Shown here: piece after piece, positions 26,526 to 35,619 of the stretch
How positions within the stretch are numbered: position 1 is the stretch's first letter
Layout of the letters: each line of letters starts with the position of its first letter
NCBI GenBank assembly: GCA_028700975.1
Contig: JAQVRQ010000012.1
Location: forward strand, 1-36,824
Length of the DNA: 36,824 nucleotides
From: Bacteroidales bacterium
Lineage (GTDB): Bacteria > Bacteroidota > Bacteroidia > Bacteroidales > UBA932
Reading direction: 5' to 3'
Program-made: the position numbers and the translations under genes
The notes under the pieces: generated by a model
Database searches by the model: none
What the model was told of the DNA's origin: nothing
The model's input: the letters and a program-made list of their open reading frames with translations, nothing else

Positions 26526-27038
26526 ATGAAAAGGTTTTTGACAACAATCGCAATTGTTTTGGCTTCAATATTTTCGTTGAATGCTCAAAATTACGGTTAC
26601 CTGAATACACAGGAGATTCTTGACAAAATGCCGGAATACCAGGCTGCACAAAGCCAACTTGATCGTATAAGGGAAACCAACGAGGCGAGTTTGCAAACAG
26701 AGAGGGAGAGAATAGAGATGCTATTCAGAAAATATCAGTCTGAGAAAAACAGACTTAGTGATAACGTCCGTCAGGCTAGAGAGAATGAGATAATAACTAT
26801 GGAGAGGAATCTTAAGGTGAGACAGCAAGAAATTTTTGGACAGGATGGATCTTTCTCAAAAAAGACAATGGAGTTAATGGAGCCTATTCAACAGAGGATT
26901 CAATGGGCAATTGATTATGTATCAGAAGAAATGGGACTGGGCATAGTTTTTGATACTAATGTTATGCAGGGAGTGCTCTATAAAAACCCGAGGCTTGATA
27001 TTACAAACAGAGTATTGAGCAGACTTAATCTGAAATAA
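26526..27038 (+). CDS. OmpH/Skp-family periplasmic chaperone, first tandem copy
   Basis: The 170-residue protein has a signal peptide (about 1-20, ending LNAQ). The mature part begins with YGYLNTQEILDKMPEYQAAQ, the usual OmpH start, then a charged coiled coil (about 45-115) and the closing strand GLGIVFDTN. Skp-type chaperones bind unfolded outer-membrane proteins in the periplasm and deliver them to BamA, encoded just upstream. A second, longer copy lies 26 bp downstream. Confidence 0.9.
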   Translation: MKRFLTTIAIVLASIFSLNAQNYGYLNTQEILDKMPEYQAAQSQLDRIRETNEASLQTERERIEMLFRKYQSEKNRLSDNVRQARENEIITMERNLKVRQQEIFGQDGSFSKKTMELMEPIQQRIQWAIDYVSEEMGLGIVFDTNVMQGVLYKNPRLDITNRVLSRLNLK

Positions 27039-27064
27039 TAAACACAATAATTAATAATTCATTT

Positions 27065-27613
27065 ATGAAACATTTATCGAAAATTCTACTTGTGCTCTTT
27101 GTCGCGGTATCGTCAAGCGCCTTTTCTCAAACGTTTAAATTCGGGCACCTGAATTCACAGGAGCTTGTTGCTTTAATGCCAGAGAGAGATAGTGCTGTTG
27201 CCAAACTAGAGAAGTACTCTGCAGATGTTAGCGAAACAATGGAGGCTATGCAAGTTGAGTTCAATACTAAACTTAATACTTACCAGCAAAAACAGGCTAC
27301 TTGGACAGCTGCCGTTCTTGAGGCAAAGCAAAAAGAGTTACAGGAGATGCAGGCTAGATTTGAGCAAATTCAACAGAGTTCAGGTCAAGAGTATCAACAG
27401 TTACAAAACCTTTTATTCGCTCCAATATTCAAAAAAGCTAACGATGCTATCTTAAAAATAGGGAAAGAACAAGGTTTTACATATATTTTTGATATGTCTT
27501 CAGGAATTCTGCCTTACATTAATTCAGATCAAAGTATTGATGTTATGCCTATTGCAAAGAAAGAACTTGGTATCCCCGCGGACAAAAAACTTCCTGTTCA
27601 GCAACAACAGTAG
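27065..27613 (+). CDS. OmpH/Skp-family periplasmic chaperone, second tandem copy
   Basis: The 182-residue protein has a signal peptide (about 1-21, ending AFSQ). The core start FKFGHLNSQELVALMPERD parallels the first copy. A Gln-rich coiled coil (about 55-120) and the strand GFTYIFDMSSG follow. The tail ends in KLPVQQQQ. It differs strongly from the 170-residue neighbour, so the duplication is old. A strong hairpin follows 23 bp after the stop. Confidence 0.9.
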   Translation: MKHLSKILLVLFVAVSSSAFSQTFKFGHLNSQELVALMPERDSAVAKLEKYSADVSETMEAMQVEFNTKLNTYQQKQATWTAAVLEAKQKELQEMQARFEQIQQSSGQEYQQLQNLLFAPIFKKANDAILKIGKEQGFTYIFDMSSGILPYINSDQSIDVMPIAKKELGIPADKKLPVQQQQ

Positions 27614-27636
27614 AGAATAATTTTCTTAACTTTACA

Positions 27637-27665
27637 ATCGTCCTGCAGATATACTGCAGGGCGAT
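27637..27665 (+). terminator. Intrinsic terminator-like hairpin between ompH and murI
   Basis: A 12-bp stem (arms 27637-27648 and 27654-27665, one G-U pair) closes a 5-base loop ATATA. TTGCTTTTTATT follows. It would end the bamA-ompH-ompH transcript. It lies only 14 bp before the murI ATG, so it could instead be part of the murI leader. Confidence 0.65.
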
Positions 27666-27679
27666 TTGCTTTTTATTAT

Positions 27680-28495
27680 ATGAGTGGACCTGTATTACAA
27701 AATAATATAGTAGGAATATTTGATTCCGGTGTGGGTGGTTTGTCAGTTTGGAGAGAGCTTATTAAGGTTCTTCCGGGTAATAAGATGGTTTATGTCTCAG
27801 ATAATGCTTATTCTCCTTATGGACCAAGACCACAATCAGAAATTGTTTCAAGAGCTGTTGAAATATCTGAGTTTCTTATTCGTAATGGTGCTGGTATCAT
27901 CGTTATTGCTTGTAACACAGCAACAGCTGCGGCCATTGATGAGTTGAGATGGAGATTTGATATACCGTTTGTAGGAATGGAGCCGGCTGTTAAACCGGCT
28001 GCACAGAGCTCTAAATCAAAAGTCATTGGTGTTTTGGCAACTAAAGGCACTTTTATGGGAAGACTATATAATAGTACACTCAGACGATTTGCTACCGGTG
28101 TAAGGGTAGTTGAAAAGGTAGGAACAGGGTTGGTAGATGTTGTGGAATCCGGGAGAGCAGATACAAAAGAGGGCAGAGAGCTATTGGAAAAGTATATAAG
28201 ACCAATGATAAAAAAGGGAGCAGATCATATCGTACTGGGTTGTACTCATTACCCTTTTTTAAGTGAGCAAATCTCACAAATTGCCGGAGAGGGTGTTACA
28301 CTAGTTGACCCGGCTCCTGCTGTTGCAAAACATACATTTGAGATAATGGAGAAAGGAGGATTGGTACTCAAAGAGAGAATTAACCAGCTTGAACAGACAA
28401 AGTTTTTTTCAACCGGTTCAGTTGAAAATCTAAAAAGAGTAGCCAGGACCATTTTGCCCTCACTTGATGAGGGTTTTTTTGAACATATGGATTAA
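27680..28495 (+). CDS. murI: Glutamate racemase
   Basis: The 271-residue cofactor-free enzyme makes D-glutamate for peptidoglycan. The two catalytic cysteines are Cys78 in ACNTATAAA and Cys188 in GCTHYPF. The N-terminus has the substrate-binding [12 protein letters not shown], and [11 protein letters not shown] follows near residue 40. The length is normal. The ATG is 14 bp after a strong hairpin. The gene is 14 bp before hppA, so the two may be cotranscribed. Confidence 0.96.
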   Translation: MSGPVLQNNIVGIFDSGVGGLSVWRELIKVLPGNKMVYVSDNAYSPYGPRPQSEIVSRAVEISEFLIRNGAGIIVIACNTATAAAIDELRWRFDIPFVGMEPAVKPAAQSSKSKVIGVLATKGTFMGRLYNSTLRRFATGVRVVEKVGTGLVDVVESGRADTKEGRELLEKYIRPMIKKGADHIVLGCTHYPFLSEQISQIAGEGVTLVDPAPAVAKHTFEIMEKGGLVLKERINQLEQTKFFSTGSVENLKRVARTILPSLDEGFFEHMD

Positions 28496-28509
28496 CCAAA
28501 CTTCAAAAT

Positions 28510-30717
28510 ATGAAAACGGAACTTCTTTTTTATTTAGTGCCACTAGCCTCATTGGTTGCACTAATCTTTGCTCGTTATTTTTTTATTGAGATGATGAAGG
28601 AGAGCGAGGGCACTCCAAGTATGAAGGAGATTGCCTCTTACGTTCGGAGCGGAGCTATGGCATATTTAAGGCAACAATATAAGGTTGTTATATTTGTCTT
28701 TATAGTTCTTGCCATATTCTTTGCTATCCTCGCATACGGATTTGGAGTACAGAATAAATGGGTGCCGTTTGCATTTCTTACAGGAGGTTTTTTCTCTGGC
28801 TTAGCTGGTTTTATTGGGATGAAGACTGCTACATACGCATCAGCCCGGACTGCTAACGCTTCCAGAAGCTCATTAAATGCAGGTTTAAAGGTAGCCTTCA
28901 GATCTGGGGCTGTTATGGGACTTGTAGTTGTAGGATTGGGCCTATTGGATATCTCATTATGGTACATTCTTCTGGATAATTTTATTGACACTACTGATGG
29001 TCAAAAACTCATCATCATAACCACTACAATGCTTACATTTGGAATGGGTGCCTCCACTCAGGCCCTTTTTGCAAGAGTGGGAGGAGGAATTTATACAAAA
29101 GCTGCCGATGTAGGTGCAGATTTAGTTGGAAAGGTTGAGGAGAATATTCCTGAAGATGATGCCCGTAACCCAGCCACAATTGCTGATAACGTTGGTGATA
29201 ATGTTGGTGATGTAGCAGGAATGGGGGCGGATTTATATGAATCTTATTGTGGATCAATCCTTGCCACAGCTGCCCTTGGGGCATCGGCGTTTTATATTAA
29301 TCCGGATATTCAACTTAAGGCTGTTTTTGCTCCGATGTTAATTGCTGCCGTAGGGATACTGCTTTCAATAATTGGTATTTTTTTGGTTAGAACAAAAGAG
29401 GGGGCTGGAATGAAGGAGCTGCTCAGATCTTTAGGTATAGGGGTAAATGTAAGCTCTATACTAATTGCAGTTGCTACATTTGGAATATTATATACTCTTG
29501 GTTTAGAGAATTGGATTGGAATATCATTTTCTGTTGTGGTAGGGCTTCTTGCCGGTATTATAATTGGACAATCAACAGAGTACTATACATCTCACTCATA
29601 CAAACCTACCAGAAGTATATCTGAGAGTGCTCAGAGTGGCCCGGCAACTGTTATAATATCCGGGATTGGTATAGGTATGGTATCGACGGCAATTCCTGTG
29701 CTTACAATTACTGCGGCCATTATTCTTGCATTTTTGTGTGCTACAAATTTTGATGTGAAAAATATGCTATCTGCAGAGAATTTAAGCCTTGGACTTTATG
29801 GCATTGGAATAGCTGCAGTTGGTATGCTGTCAACTCTGGGGATTACATTAGCTACAGATGCTTATGGACCTATTGCAGACAATGCCGGGGGAAATGCTCA
29901 AATGAGCGAATTAGAACCAGAAGTTAGGAAAAGGACAGATGTTCTCGACGCATTGGGAAATACAACTGCTGCAACCGGAAAGGGCTTTGCTATAGGTTCT
30001 GCCGCTCTTACAGCACTAGCTCTTCTTGCCTCTTATATTGAAGAGATAAAGATTGGTTTAGCCCATATTGGCCAGACAACATTGGATATTGCTGGAAGAA
30101 GCGTTGATGTAGCAAGAGCCACCATCCCGGATTTTATGGAGTATTATGATATTACATTAATGAATCCAAAGGTTCTGGCCGGTATATTTATTGGCTCTAT
30201 GATGTCTTTTCTTTTTTGTGGTCTAACAATGAATGCCGTGGGAAGAGCTGCTAGAAAAATGGTTGAAGAGGTAAGACGCCAGTTTAGAGAGATAAAGGGA
30301 ATCCTGGAGGGTAAAGCAACCCCTGACTATGCTAGGTGTGTTGAGATATCAACCAAAGCTGCCCAAAAAGAGATGCTATTTCCATCTCTGCTTGCTATTG
30401 CGGTACCAATAATTACCGGGTTGATATTTGGGGTGTCAGGAGTGATGGGCCTTTTGTCAGGAGGATTGGGAGCCGGCTTTGTTTTAGCCATATTTATGGC
30501 AAATGCAGGTGGAGCCTGGGATAATGCCAAAAAATATGTTGAAGAGGGTAATTTTGGAGGCCCGGGTTCATTTAGCCACAAGGCAACAATTGTTGGAGAC
30601 ACAGTTGGTGATCCTTTTAAAGATACTTCCGGACCATCATTAAATATTCTAATCAAACTAATGAGTATGGTCTCTATTGTAATGGCAGGACTTACAGCTG
30701 CATTCAGTTTGCTTTAA
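28510..30717 (+). CDS. hppA: Membrane pyrophosphatase, K+-dependent type, probably Na+-pumping
   Basis: The 735-residue integral membrane enzyme has about 16 transmembrane helices and couples pyrophosphate hydrolysis to ion export. The substrate site includes [33 protein letters not shown] and late [10 protein letters not shown]. The motif [10 protein letters not shown] has Ala487 and Gly490, the pattern of K+-dependent enzymes (K+-independent ones have Lys and Thr). Glu244 in DLYESYCGS matches the position associated with Na+-transporting members. Some Bacteroides enzymes pump both Na+ and H+, which I cannot tell from sequence alone. A strong hairpin 22 bp after the stop ends the transcript. 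Confidence 0.95.
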   Translation: MKTELLFYLVPLASLVALIFARYFFIEMMKESEGTPSMKEIASYVRSGAMAYLRQQYKVVIFVFIVLAIFFAILAYGFGVQNKWVPFAFLTGGFFSGLAGFIGMKTATYASARTANASRSSLNAGLKVAFRSGAVMGLVVVGLGLLDISLWYILLDNFIDTTDGQKLIIITTTMLTFGMGASTQALFARVGGGIYTKAADVGADLVGKVEENIPEDDARNPATIADNVGDNVGDVAGMGADLYESYCGSILATAALGASAFYINPDIQLKAVFAPMLIAAVGILLSIIGIFLVRTKEGAGMKELLRSLGIGVNVSSILIAVATFGILYTLGLENWIGISFSVVVGLLAGIIIGQSTEYYTSHSYKPTRSISESAQSGPATVIISGIGIGMVSTAIPVLTITAAIILAFLCATNFDVKNMLSAENLSLGLYGIGIAAVGMLSTLGITLATDAYGPIADNAGGNAQMSELEPEVRKRTDVLDALGNTTAATGKGFAIGSAALTALALLASYIEEIKIGLAHIGQTTLDIAGRSVDVARATIPDFMEYYDITLMNPKVLAGIFIGSMMSFLFCGLTMNAVGRAARKMVEEVRRQFREIKGILEGKATPDYARCVEISTKAAQKEMLFPSLLAIAVPIITGLIFGVSGVMGLLSGGLGAGFVLAIFMANAGGAWDNAKKYVEEGNFGGPGSFSHKATIVGDTVGDPFKDTSGPSLNILIKLMSMVSIVMAGLTAAFSLL

Positions 30718-30739
30718 TCTTAAGATTGGATAAAATAGA

Positions 30740-30770
30740 AAAAGTGTCGGGGAAACTCCCCGACACTTTT
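30740..30770. terminator. Bidirectional intrinsic terminator between hppA and the TlpA-like gene
   Basis: A perfect 14-bp inverted repeat (arms 30740-30753 and 30757-30770) with GC-rich core GTGTCGGGG closes a 3-base loop AAC. The outer pairs are A-T, so T-runs follow the stem in both directions. It sits between two convergent genes and can serve both. Confidence 0.92.
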
Positions 30771-30788
30771 GTATTATAAAAAATATGT

Positions 30789-31907
30789 TTAGTTTGCCTT
30801 TACGCCAAGGTACTCCTCAAGGAATGGAACTAGCTCCTCTTCAGAGACTTTGCGCTTGATAATCTTGCCTTCACTATCAACAAAAATATTTTGAGGGATA
30901 TATTTTACGTGATATAGCTTAGCTGCAGCGCTATTCCAGTATTGTAGGTCAGAAACCTGAGGCCAAGTAAGTTTGTCATCTTTTATAGCACTATTCCATA
31001 ATTCTGCATCCCTATCAAAAGATACTCCGAGAATGCCAAATCCGTGTTTATTGAATTTTTTATAAATCTCTACCAATGTAGGGTTGAAGCGGCGGCAAGG
31101 GCCACACCACCCTGCCCAAAAGTCAATCATTGTAATTTTATTCTGAGGATAGATAGATGAAAGTGCAATTGGATTTCCCTGAGGGTCATTCATTGTAAAA
31201 TCAGGAGCAACTACTCCAATTTCAAGAGTCTTTAAAGTTGCCAGACTCTCCTCAATTAGTGATAGGAATCTATTTCCTTCAAATTCAGGAAGAGCTTTAA
31301 AAGCAGCTACTTTTTCCTCCATCTCAGCCATTGTAAAGTCTTCAACCTTTTGAGAAAGTTGAATCAATGTGTAATATGAGGTTGGGTTAGCTACGAAAAA
31401 AGCAGAATCAATTGAATTAGATTCTTTTTGGGACTCGTTATAAATTGCAATTATCTCAGCTTTTCTTTCCTGAGTTGTCTCTTTGTTACCATATTCACGC
31501 ATAATAGTATCAAGGTCATATTTTGCGGCTACCTCTTCGTGCTGTTTTCTAAGTGCTGTGACTAGGTCATTAGTAGTACCTCCAATTACTGAAGCATTTG
31601 GAAAATCTTCGGCTGCACCCTCAATTTTAATGGATGAGTTGTCTAGGAAGAATTGAATTCTACCATCAATACCCTCAATAGTTATTGAGTAATTTTCAGG
31701 TGTAACAACTTTCCCTTCAAATATAAATTTACCGCCAATAAAATCGGCAGTATCAGAAATTTGTTCAGCTCTTGCAAAATTTGATAAAATAACCTTTCCT
31801 TCAGGAAGATTTTCGCCAGTAATTGTACCTTCAATTACATAACCATCGTGCTTGGGCTGACAAGCAAAAAGCCCAACCAGGGAGGCGATTAAAAGAATTT
31901 TTTTCAT
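30789..31907 (-). CDS. TlpA-like thiol:disulfide lipoprotein with DUF4369 domain
   Basis: The protein has 372 residues from the ATG at 31907. The frame extends 22 codons further to a TTG, but this ATG gives the lipoprotein signal MKKILLIASLVGLFAC with Cys16. A DUF4369-like beta domain follows (about 24-115), then a helical linker (about 120-225), then a thioredoxin/AhpC-TSA domain (about 230-365). The redox site is Cys268-Gly-Pro-Cys271 in FWAGWCGPCRRF, and the cis-Pro lies in VKYIPQNIFV. Such proteins reduce or exchange disulfides in the periplasm. Its partner is unknown. It lies 35 bp after the gamma-carbonic-anhydrase-like gene. Confidence 0.92.
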   Translation of the reverse strand: MKKILLIASLVGLFACQPKHDGYVIEGTITGENLPEGKVILSNFARAEQISDTADFIGGKFIFEGKVVTPENYSITIEGIDGRIQFFLDNSSIKIEGAAEDFPNASVIGGTTNDLVTALRKQHEEVAAKYDLDTIMREYGNKETTQERKAEIIAIYNESQKESNSIDSAFFVANPTSYYTLIQLSQKVEDFTMAEMEEKVAAFKALPEFEGNRFLSLIEESLATLKTLEIGVVAPDFTMNDPQGNPIALSSIYPQNKITMIDFWAGWCGPCRRFNPTLVEIYKKFNKHGFGILGVSFDRDAELWNSAIKDDKLTWPQVSDLQYWNSAAAKLYHVKYIPQNIFVDSEGKIIKRKVSEEELVPFLEEYLGVKAN

Positions 31908-31942
31908 TGATAGTTGAATTTTAATTAATATTATTGAATGAG

Positions 31943-32467
31943 TTATTCCTCTTCGTAGGAGTTTAAAAACCACTCCTTGTATTTCATATATCCCGCTGCA
32001 TTACTTTTGGCAGATTGTCCAATTTCAGGGGAGCCATCTTTAACTTTTTTTGCAGGTACACCCGCGTAAACGCCCGGTTCTAGCTTTGCATTGCTAAGAA
32101 TTACTGCTCCTGCAGCAATTATTGTGTTATCCGGAATAATTGAATTATCCATAAGGATTGCTCCCATCCCTACCAACACATTACTGCCAACATATGCTCC
32201 GTGTACAATTGCGTTATGACCTACAGAGACATCATCTCCAATTTCAACTACAGATTTTTTATGAAGAGTGTGGAGAACAGCTCCATCTTGAATGTTTACC
32301 CTATTCCCAATTCTTATGGGGTTAACATCACCTCTCAAAACAGCACCATACCAAATACTGCAATCATCTCCAATTTCTACATCTCCAATAATTGCCGCAT
32401 TCTCTGCAATGAAGCAATTCTTCCCAATTTTTGGGGCTATTCCGTTAAGCTTTCTTATTATTGCCAT
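31943..32467 (-). CDS. Gamma-carbonic-anhydrase-like hexapeptide-repeat protein (YrdA/PaaY type)
   Basis: The 174-residue protein is a left-handed beta-helix built from hexapeptide repeats such as AIIGDVEIGDDCSI and VVEIGDDVSVGHNAIV, with a C-terminal helix (about 148-174). Three histidines, His66, His84 and His89, sit where gamma carbonic anhydrases bind zinc. Members form trimers; some are true carbonic anhydrases and others show little activity, so the reaction is not certain. It has no signal peptide. A perfect -7 box lies 12 bp before the ATG. Confidence 0.92.
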   Translation of the reverse strand: MAIIRKLNGIAPKIGKNCFIAENAAIIGDVEIGDDCSIWYGAVLRGDVNPIRIGNRVNIQDGAVLHTLHKKSVVEIGDDVSVGHNAIVHGAYVGSNVLVGMGAILMDNSIIPDNTIIAAGAVILSNAKLEPGVYAGVPAKKVKDGSPEIGQSAKSNAAGYMKYKEWFLNSYEEE

Positions 32468-32479
32468 AATTATATCTTA

Positions 32480-32487
32480 CAAATATA
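32480..32487 (-). promoter_or_regulatory. Candidate -7 promoter box for the gamma-CA-like gene
   Basis: The minus strand reads TATATTTG, a perfect TAnnTTTG, 12 bp upstream of the ATG. A minus-strand TTG at 32504-32506 lies 16 bp further upstream. The transcript would have a very short leader. Confidence 0.45.
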
Positions 32488-32667
32488 AATAAATATAACA
32501 ATACAACCGTGTTATTGTTCTTAAAGCAATTTTCCCACATTTAATATGTTTTTATTTTAAACTATAAGGATGGCATCTTCAATTGCTTAATAAATAGTAT
32601 AATTTATTCCTTTTTTTATAATAATTTAAAATTTATTGAAAAAAGTTTTTTGGTTAAGAATAATGTA
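32488..32667. other. AT-rich divergent intergenic region, no gene seen
   Basis: This part of the 232-bp gap between the gamma-CA-like gene and korA holds no credible reading frame. It has a 7-bp AT inverted repeat (AATAAAT at 32589-32595 and ATTTATT at 32602-32608, followed by CCTTTTTTT), which is too AT-rich to call as a terminator. It probably holds the regulatory sequence of korA. Confidence 0.5.
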
Positions 32668-32675
32668 TAAATTTG
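32668..32675 (+). promoter_or_regulatory. Candidate -7 promoter box for korA-korB
   Basis: The plus strand reads TAAATTTG, matching TAnnTTTG, 24 bp before the korA ATG. A TTTG at 32649-32652 lies 15 bp upstream, a rather short -33 spacing. Confidence 0.45.
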
Positions 32676-32699
32676 TCAAGATTTTGAAAACAAACTTAT

Positions 32700-34535
32700 A
32701 TGCAACACAAGGTAATTGACACAAAAGAGGTTGTGATTCGTTTCACCGGAGATTCCGGTGATGGTATGCAATTGACAGGAACACTGTTTGCAGATGCCTC
32801 AGCCCTTTTTGGAAATGATTTTTCAACCTTTCCTGACTTCCCTGCAGAGATAAGGGCCCCGCAAGGGACCGTTTCCGGAGTTTCAGGATTTCAGGTAAAC
32901 ATTGGAAGTGGGGAGATTAAAACCCCTGGAGATTTATGTGACGTGCTGGTAGCTATGAACCCAGCTGCGTTAAAGGCAAATGCTAAGTGGACAAAGTCTA
33001 CTGCAGCCATTATTCTTGATTCTGACTCCTTTGATGAGAAGGGTCTAAAGAAGGCTGGATTTGTTACAGATAATCCTGTGAAAGAGCTTCAAATTGAGGA
33101 TAGAACAATTATTTTCGCATCTATCACCTCTTTGACAAAAGAGAGTCTGAAGGATAGCGGACTTGATCCAAAAGCCATAGTAAGATCCAAAAATATGTTT
33201 ACTCTGGGTATGTGTTATTATATGTTTAACAGACCATTGGAGTTTACTTTTAAATATATCAAGAAGAAGTTTAAGAAAAATCCAGCTCTTATAGAGGCTA
33301 ACCAAAAGGTCCTTCAGGATGGATTTAATTATGCAGCAAATATTCAGGCTATCCCAAATACATATAAAATAGAGCCTGCAAAACAAACTAAAGGTACTTA
33401 CAGGAATATTAATGGTAATCAGGCTACTGCTTGGGGACTACTTGCAGCTGCAGAAAAGTCCGGAAGACCGCTTTTTTGTGGATCATACCCAATTACTCCT
33501 GCAACAAGTATTCTTGAAGAGCTTGCTGTACACAAGGAGTTAAATGCTAAAACACTTCAGTGTGAAGATGAAATTGCAGGAATATGCACAGCGATTGGTG
33601 CCTCATATACAGGTAGTCTGGCAGTAACAACTACCTCAGGCCCCGGTTTATCACTAAAATCAGAAGCACTTGGTCTAGCAGTAATGACTGAGTTACCGCT
33701 GGTAGTTGTAGATGTTCAACGAGGAGGCCCTTCAACAGGGATTCCTACAAAAACTGAGCAGACTGACCTAAACCAAGCTCTTTATGGAAGAAATGGTGAA
33801 TGTCCGATAGCAGTTATTGCAGCGCACTCTCCTTCACATTGCTTTGATGCTGCATTCTATTCTGCTAAATATGCAATGGAACATATGATGCCTGTTATGC
33901 TTCTTACTGAGGGTTTTATTGGGAATGGTTCTGAACCTTGGAGAATTCCAAGTATGAGTGATTACCCAGAAATTAATCCACCAATTATTGAAAAGGCAGA
34001 GGAGGTTCCTTTTTGGCCATTTAAACGTGATGAGGAGAGAATGGCCAGAAGATGGGCACTTCCCGGTACAGTTGGTCTTGAGCACAGGGTAGGAGGTCTT
34101 GAGAAAAATAACAATGGTGCTGTTTCATCAGATCCTTTGGTGCACGAGAGAATGGTAAATGAGCGTGCAGAAAAAGTGGCAAGACTTGCAAATTATATTC
34201 CTGAACAAGAGGTTATTGGAGAGGAGAATGGTGAGGTTCTTATAGTTGGATGGGGAGGAACTTACGGACACCTATACACTGCTCTTAAGGATCTACAGGC
34301 AGAGGGAAAGAGTGTCAGTCTAGCCCATTTTGACTACATTTTCCCACTCCCTAAAAATACTGCAGATATATTCTCCAAATTTAAAAAGATTATTGTCTGC
34401 GAGTTGAACAGCGGTCAATTTGCAAATTATCTTAGGGCTTCTCATCCTAAGTTCCAATATCATCAATATAACAAAGTTCAAGGACAGCCATTTACTGTTG
34501 CAGAAATTGTTAATGCCGTAAATGAAATACTCTAA
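32700..34535 (+). CDS. korA: 2-oxoacid:ferredoxin oxidoreductase, fused gamma-alpha subunit
   Basis: The 611-residue protein is a fusion of the gamma domain (about 8-190, with FTGDSGDGMQLTG and RAPQGTVSGVSGFQV) and the alpha domain (about 215-611, with YPITPATSILEEL and TTTSGPGLSLKSEA). With the beta subunit encoded next it forms a CoA-dependent 2-oxoacid oxidoreductase. The two-subunit layout and this length fit 2-oxoglutarate:ferredoxin oxidoreductase; a branched-chain or pyruvate substrate cannot be excluded. It carries no ferredoxin domain. The downstream gdhA uses 2-oxoglutarate and supports the Kor assignment. korB follows after 25 bp. Confidence 0.92.
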   Translation: MQHKVIDTKEVVIRFTGDSGDGMQLTGTLFADASALFGNDFSTFPDFPAEIRAPQGTVSGVSGFQVNIGSGEIKTPGDLCDVLVAMNPAALKANAKWTKSTAAIILDSDSFDEKGLKKAGFVTDNPVKELQIEDRTIIFASITSLTKESLKDSGLDPKAIVRSKNMFTLGMCYYMFNRPLEFTFKYIKKKFKKNPALIEANQKVLQDGFNYAANIQAIPNTYKIEPAKQTKGTYRNINGNQATAWGLLAAAEKSGRPLFCGSYPITPATSILEELAVHKELNAKTLQCEDEIAGICTAIGASYTGSLAVTTTSGPGLSLKSEALGLAVMTELPLVVVDVQRGGPSTGIPTKTEQTDLNQALYGRNGECPIAVIAAHSPSHCFDAAFYSAKYAMEHMMPVMLLTEGFIGNGSEPWRIPSMSDYPEINPPIIEKAEEVPFWPFKRDEERMARRWALPGTVGLEHRVGGLEKNNNGAVSSDPLVHERMVNERAEKVARLANYIPEQEVIGEENGEVLIVGWGGTYGHLYTALKDLQAEGKSVSLAHFDYIFPLPKNTADIFSKFKKIIVCELNSGQFANYLRASHPKFQYHQYNKVQGQPFTVAEIVNAVNEIL

Positions 34536-34560
34536 TCTCAAACAAGCAAAATAATAGGAA

Positions 34561-35577
34561 ATGAAATATACACCACAAGATTTCAAAAGTAGCCAGGAGG
34601 TAAAATGGTGTCCAGGATGTGGAGACCACGCTATTTTGGCTTCTGTTCAAAGAGCTATGCCGGATATCTGCGAAGCTCTCAATTATACTAAAGAGAGATT
34701 TGTATTTGTTTCTGGTATAGGATGCTCTTCAAGATTCCCATATTATATGGATACATATGGTTTTCACGGAATCCACGGACGAGCATCTGCAATATCTACC
34801 GGAGTAAAGGTTGCTAATCCTACACTATCTGTATGGCAGGTGACAGGTGACGGAGATGCTCTCGCTATTGGGGGAAACCATTTTATTCACGCAATCAGAA
34901 GAAATATCGATATTAATATACTCCTTTTTAATAACCAGATTTATGGACTTACAAAAGGACAGTATTCACCAACCTCAGTACTTGGAAAGGTGACAAAAAC
35001 CTCTCCATACGGAACTGTTGAACATCCATTTAATCCTGGAGCTCTGGTTCTTGGAGCAAGAGGTACCTTCTTTGCCAGAAGTATTGATGTTGAGCTAAAA
35101 CTAACTCAAGATATAATGGTTGAATCTGCAAAGCACGATGGCACTGCAGTTGTTGAGGTGCTCGTTAATTGTGTTATATTCAACGATAAAACCCATTGGG
35201 ATCTTGTAGACCGGGAGCATAGATCTGACCGCACTATAGTGCTTAAGCACGGAGAACCTATGATTTTTGGTAAGGATAAGGACAAGGGTCTTATGCTTGA
35301 CGGGATGAAGCTCAAAATTGTTAAAATTGGTGAGAACGGAATTACAGAGAAGGATCTCCTTGTTCACGATGCACACGAAGATAATCCAGGACTTCACTCA
35401 ATGCTAATTGATATGCAGTATCCAGAGTATCCAGTTGCACTTGGTGTTATTCGTGCTGTCAAAGATTCTACTTATGATGATAATGTAAGAGATCAGATAG
35501 CGGATGTTCGTGCAAAGTCACCAATTCAGTGTATGGATGATTTGCTTCAAAGCGGAGCAACTTGGGAAATTGAATAG
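34561..35577 (+). CDS. korB: 2-oxoacid:ferredoxin oxidoreductase, beta subunit (TPP-binding)
   Basis: The 338-residue subunit binds thiamine diphosphate and probably a 4Fe-4S cluster. Cysteines are in WCPGCGDHAIL (about 19-22) and GIGCSSR (about 57). The TPP/Mg motif is GDGDALAIGGNHF with NNQIYGLTKGQYSPTS after it. Together with KorA it interconverts 2-oxoglutarate and succinyl-CoA with ferredoxin as electron carrier, in the oxidative or the reductive direction. Size and motifs match the two-subunit class. It is 42 bp before gdhA. Confidence 0.93.
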   Translation: MKYTPQDFKSSQEVKWCPGCGDHAILASVQRAMPDICEALNYTKERFVFVSGIGCSSRFPYYMDTYGFHGIHGRASAISTGVKVANPTLSVWQVTGDGDALAIGGNHFIHAIRRNIDINILLFNNQIYGLTKGQYSPTSVLGKVTKTSPYGTVEHPFNPGALVLGARGTFFARSIDVELKLTQDIMVESAKHDGTAVVEVLVNCVIFNDKTHWDLVDREHRSDRTIVLKHGEPMIFGKDKDKGLMLDGMKLKIVKIGENGITEKDLLVHDAHEDNPGLHSMLIDMQYPEYPVALGVIRAVKDSTYDDNVRDQIADVRAKSPIQCMDDLLQSGATWEIE

Positions 35578-35619
35578 TATTGTACCATATTAACTAATAT
35601 AAAAACAAAAATTTCTATT

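Noticed and set aside
31908-31973. TTG start 22 codons upstream of the TlpA-like gene, overlapping the gamma-CA-like gene
   Set aside because: The ATG at 31907 gives a clean lipoprotein signal with Cys16; the upstream stretch overlaps the neighbouring stop region.
32589-32608. AT-only inverted repeat followed by a T-run, considered as a terminator
   Set aside because: The stem has no G-C pairs and lies between two divergent genes where no terminator is needed.
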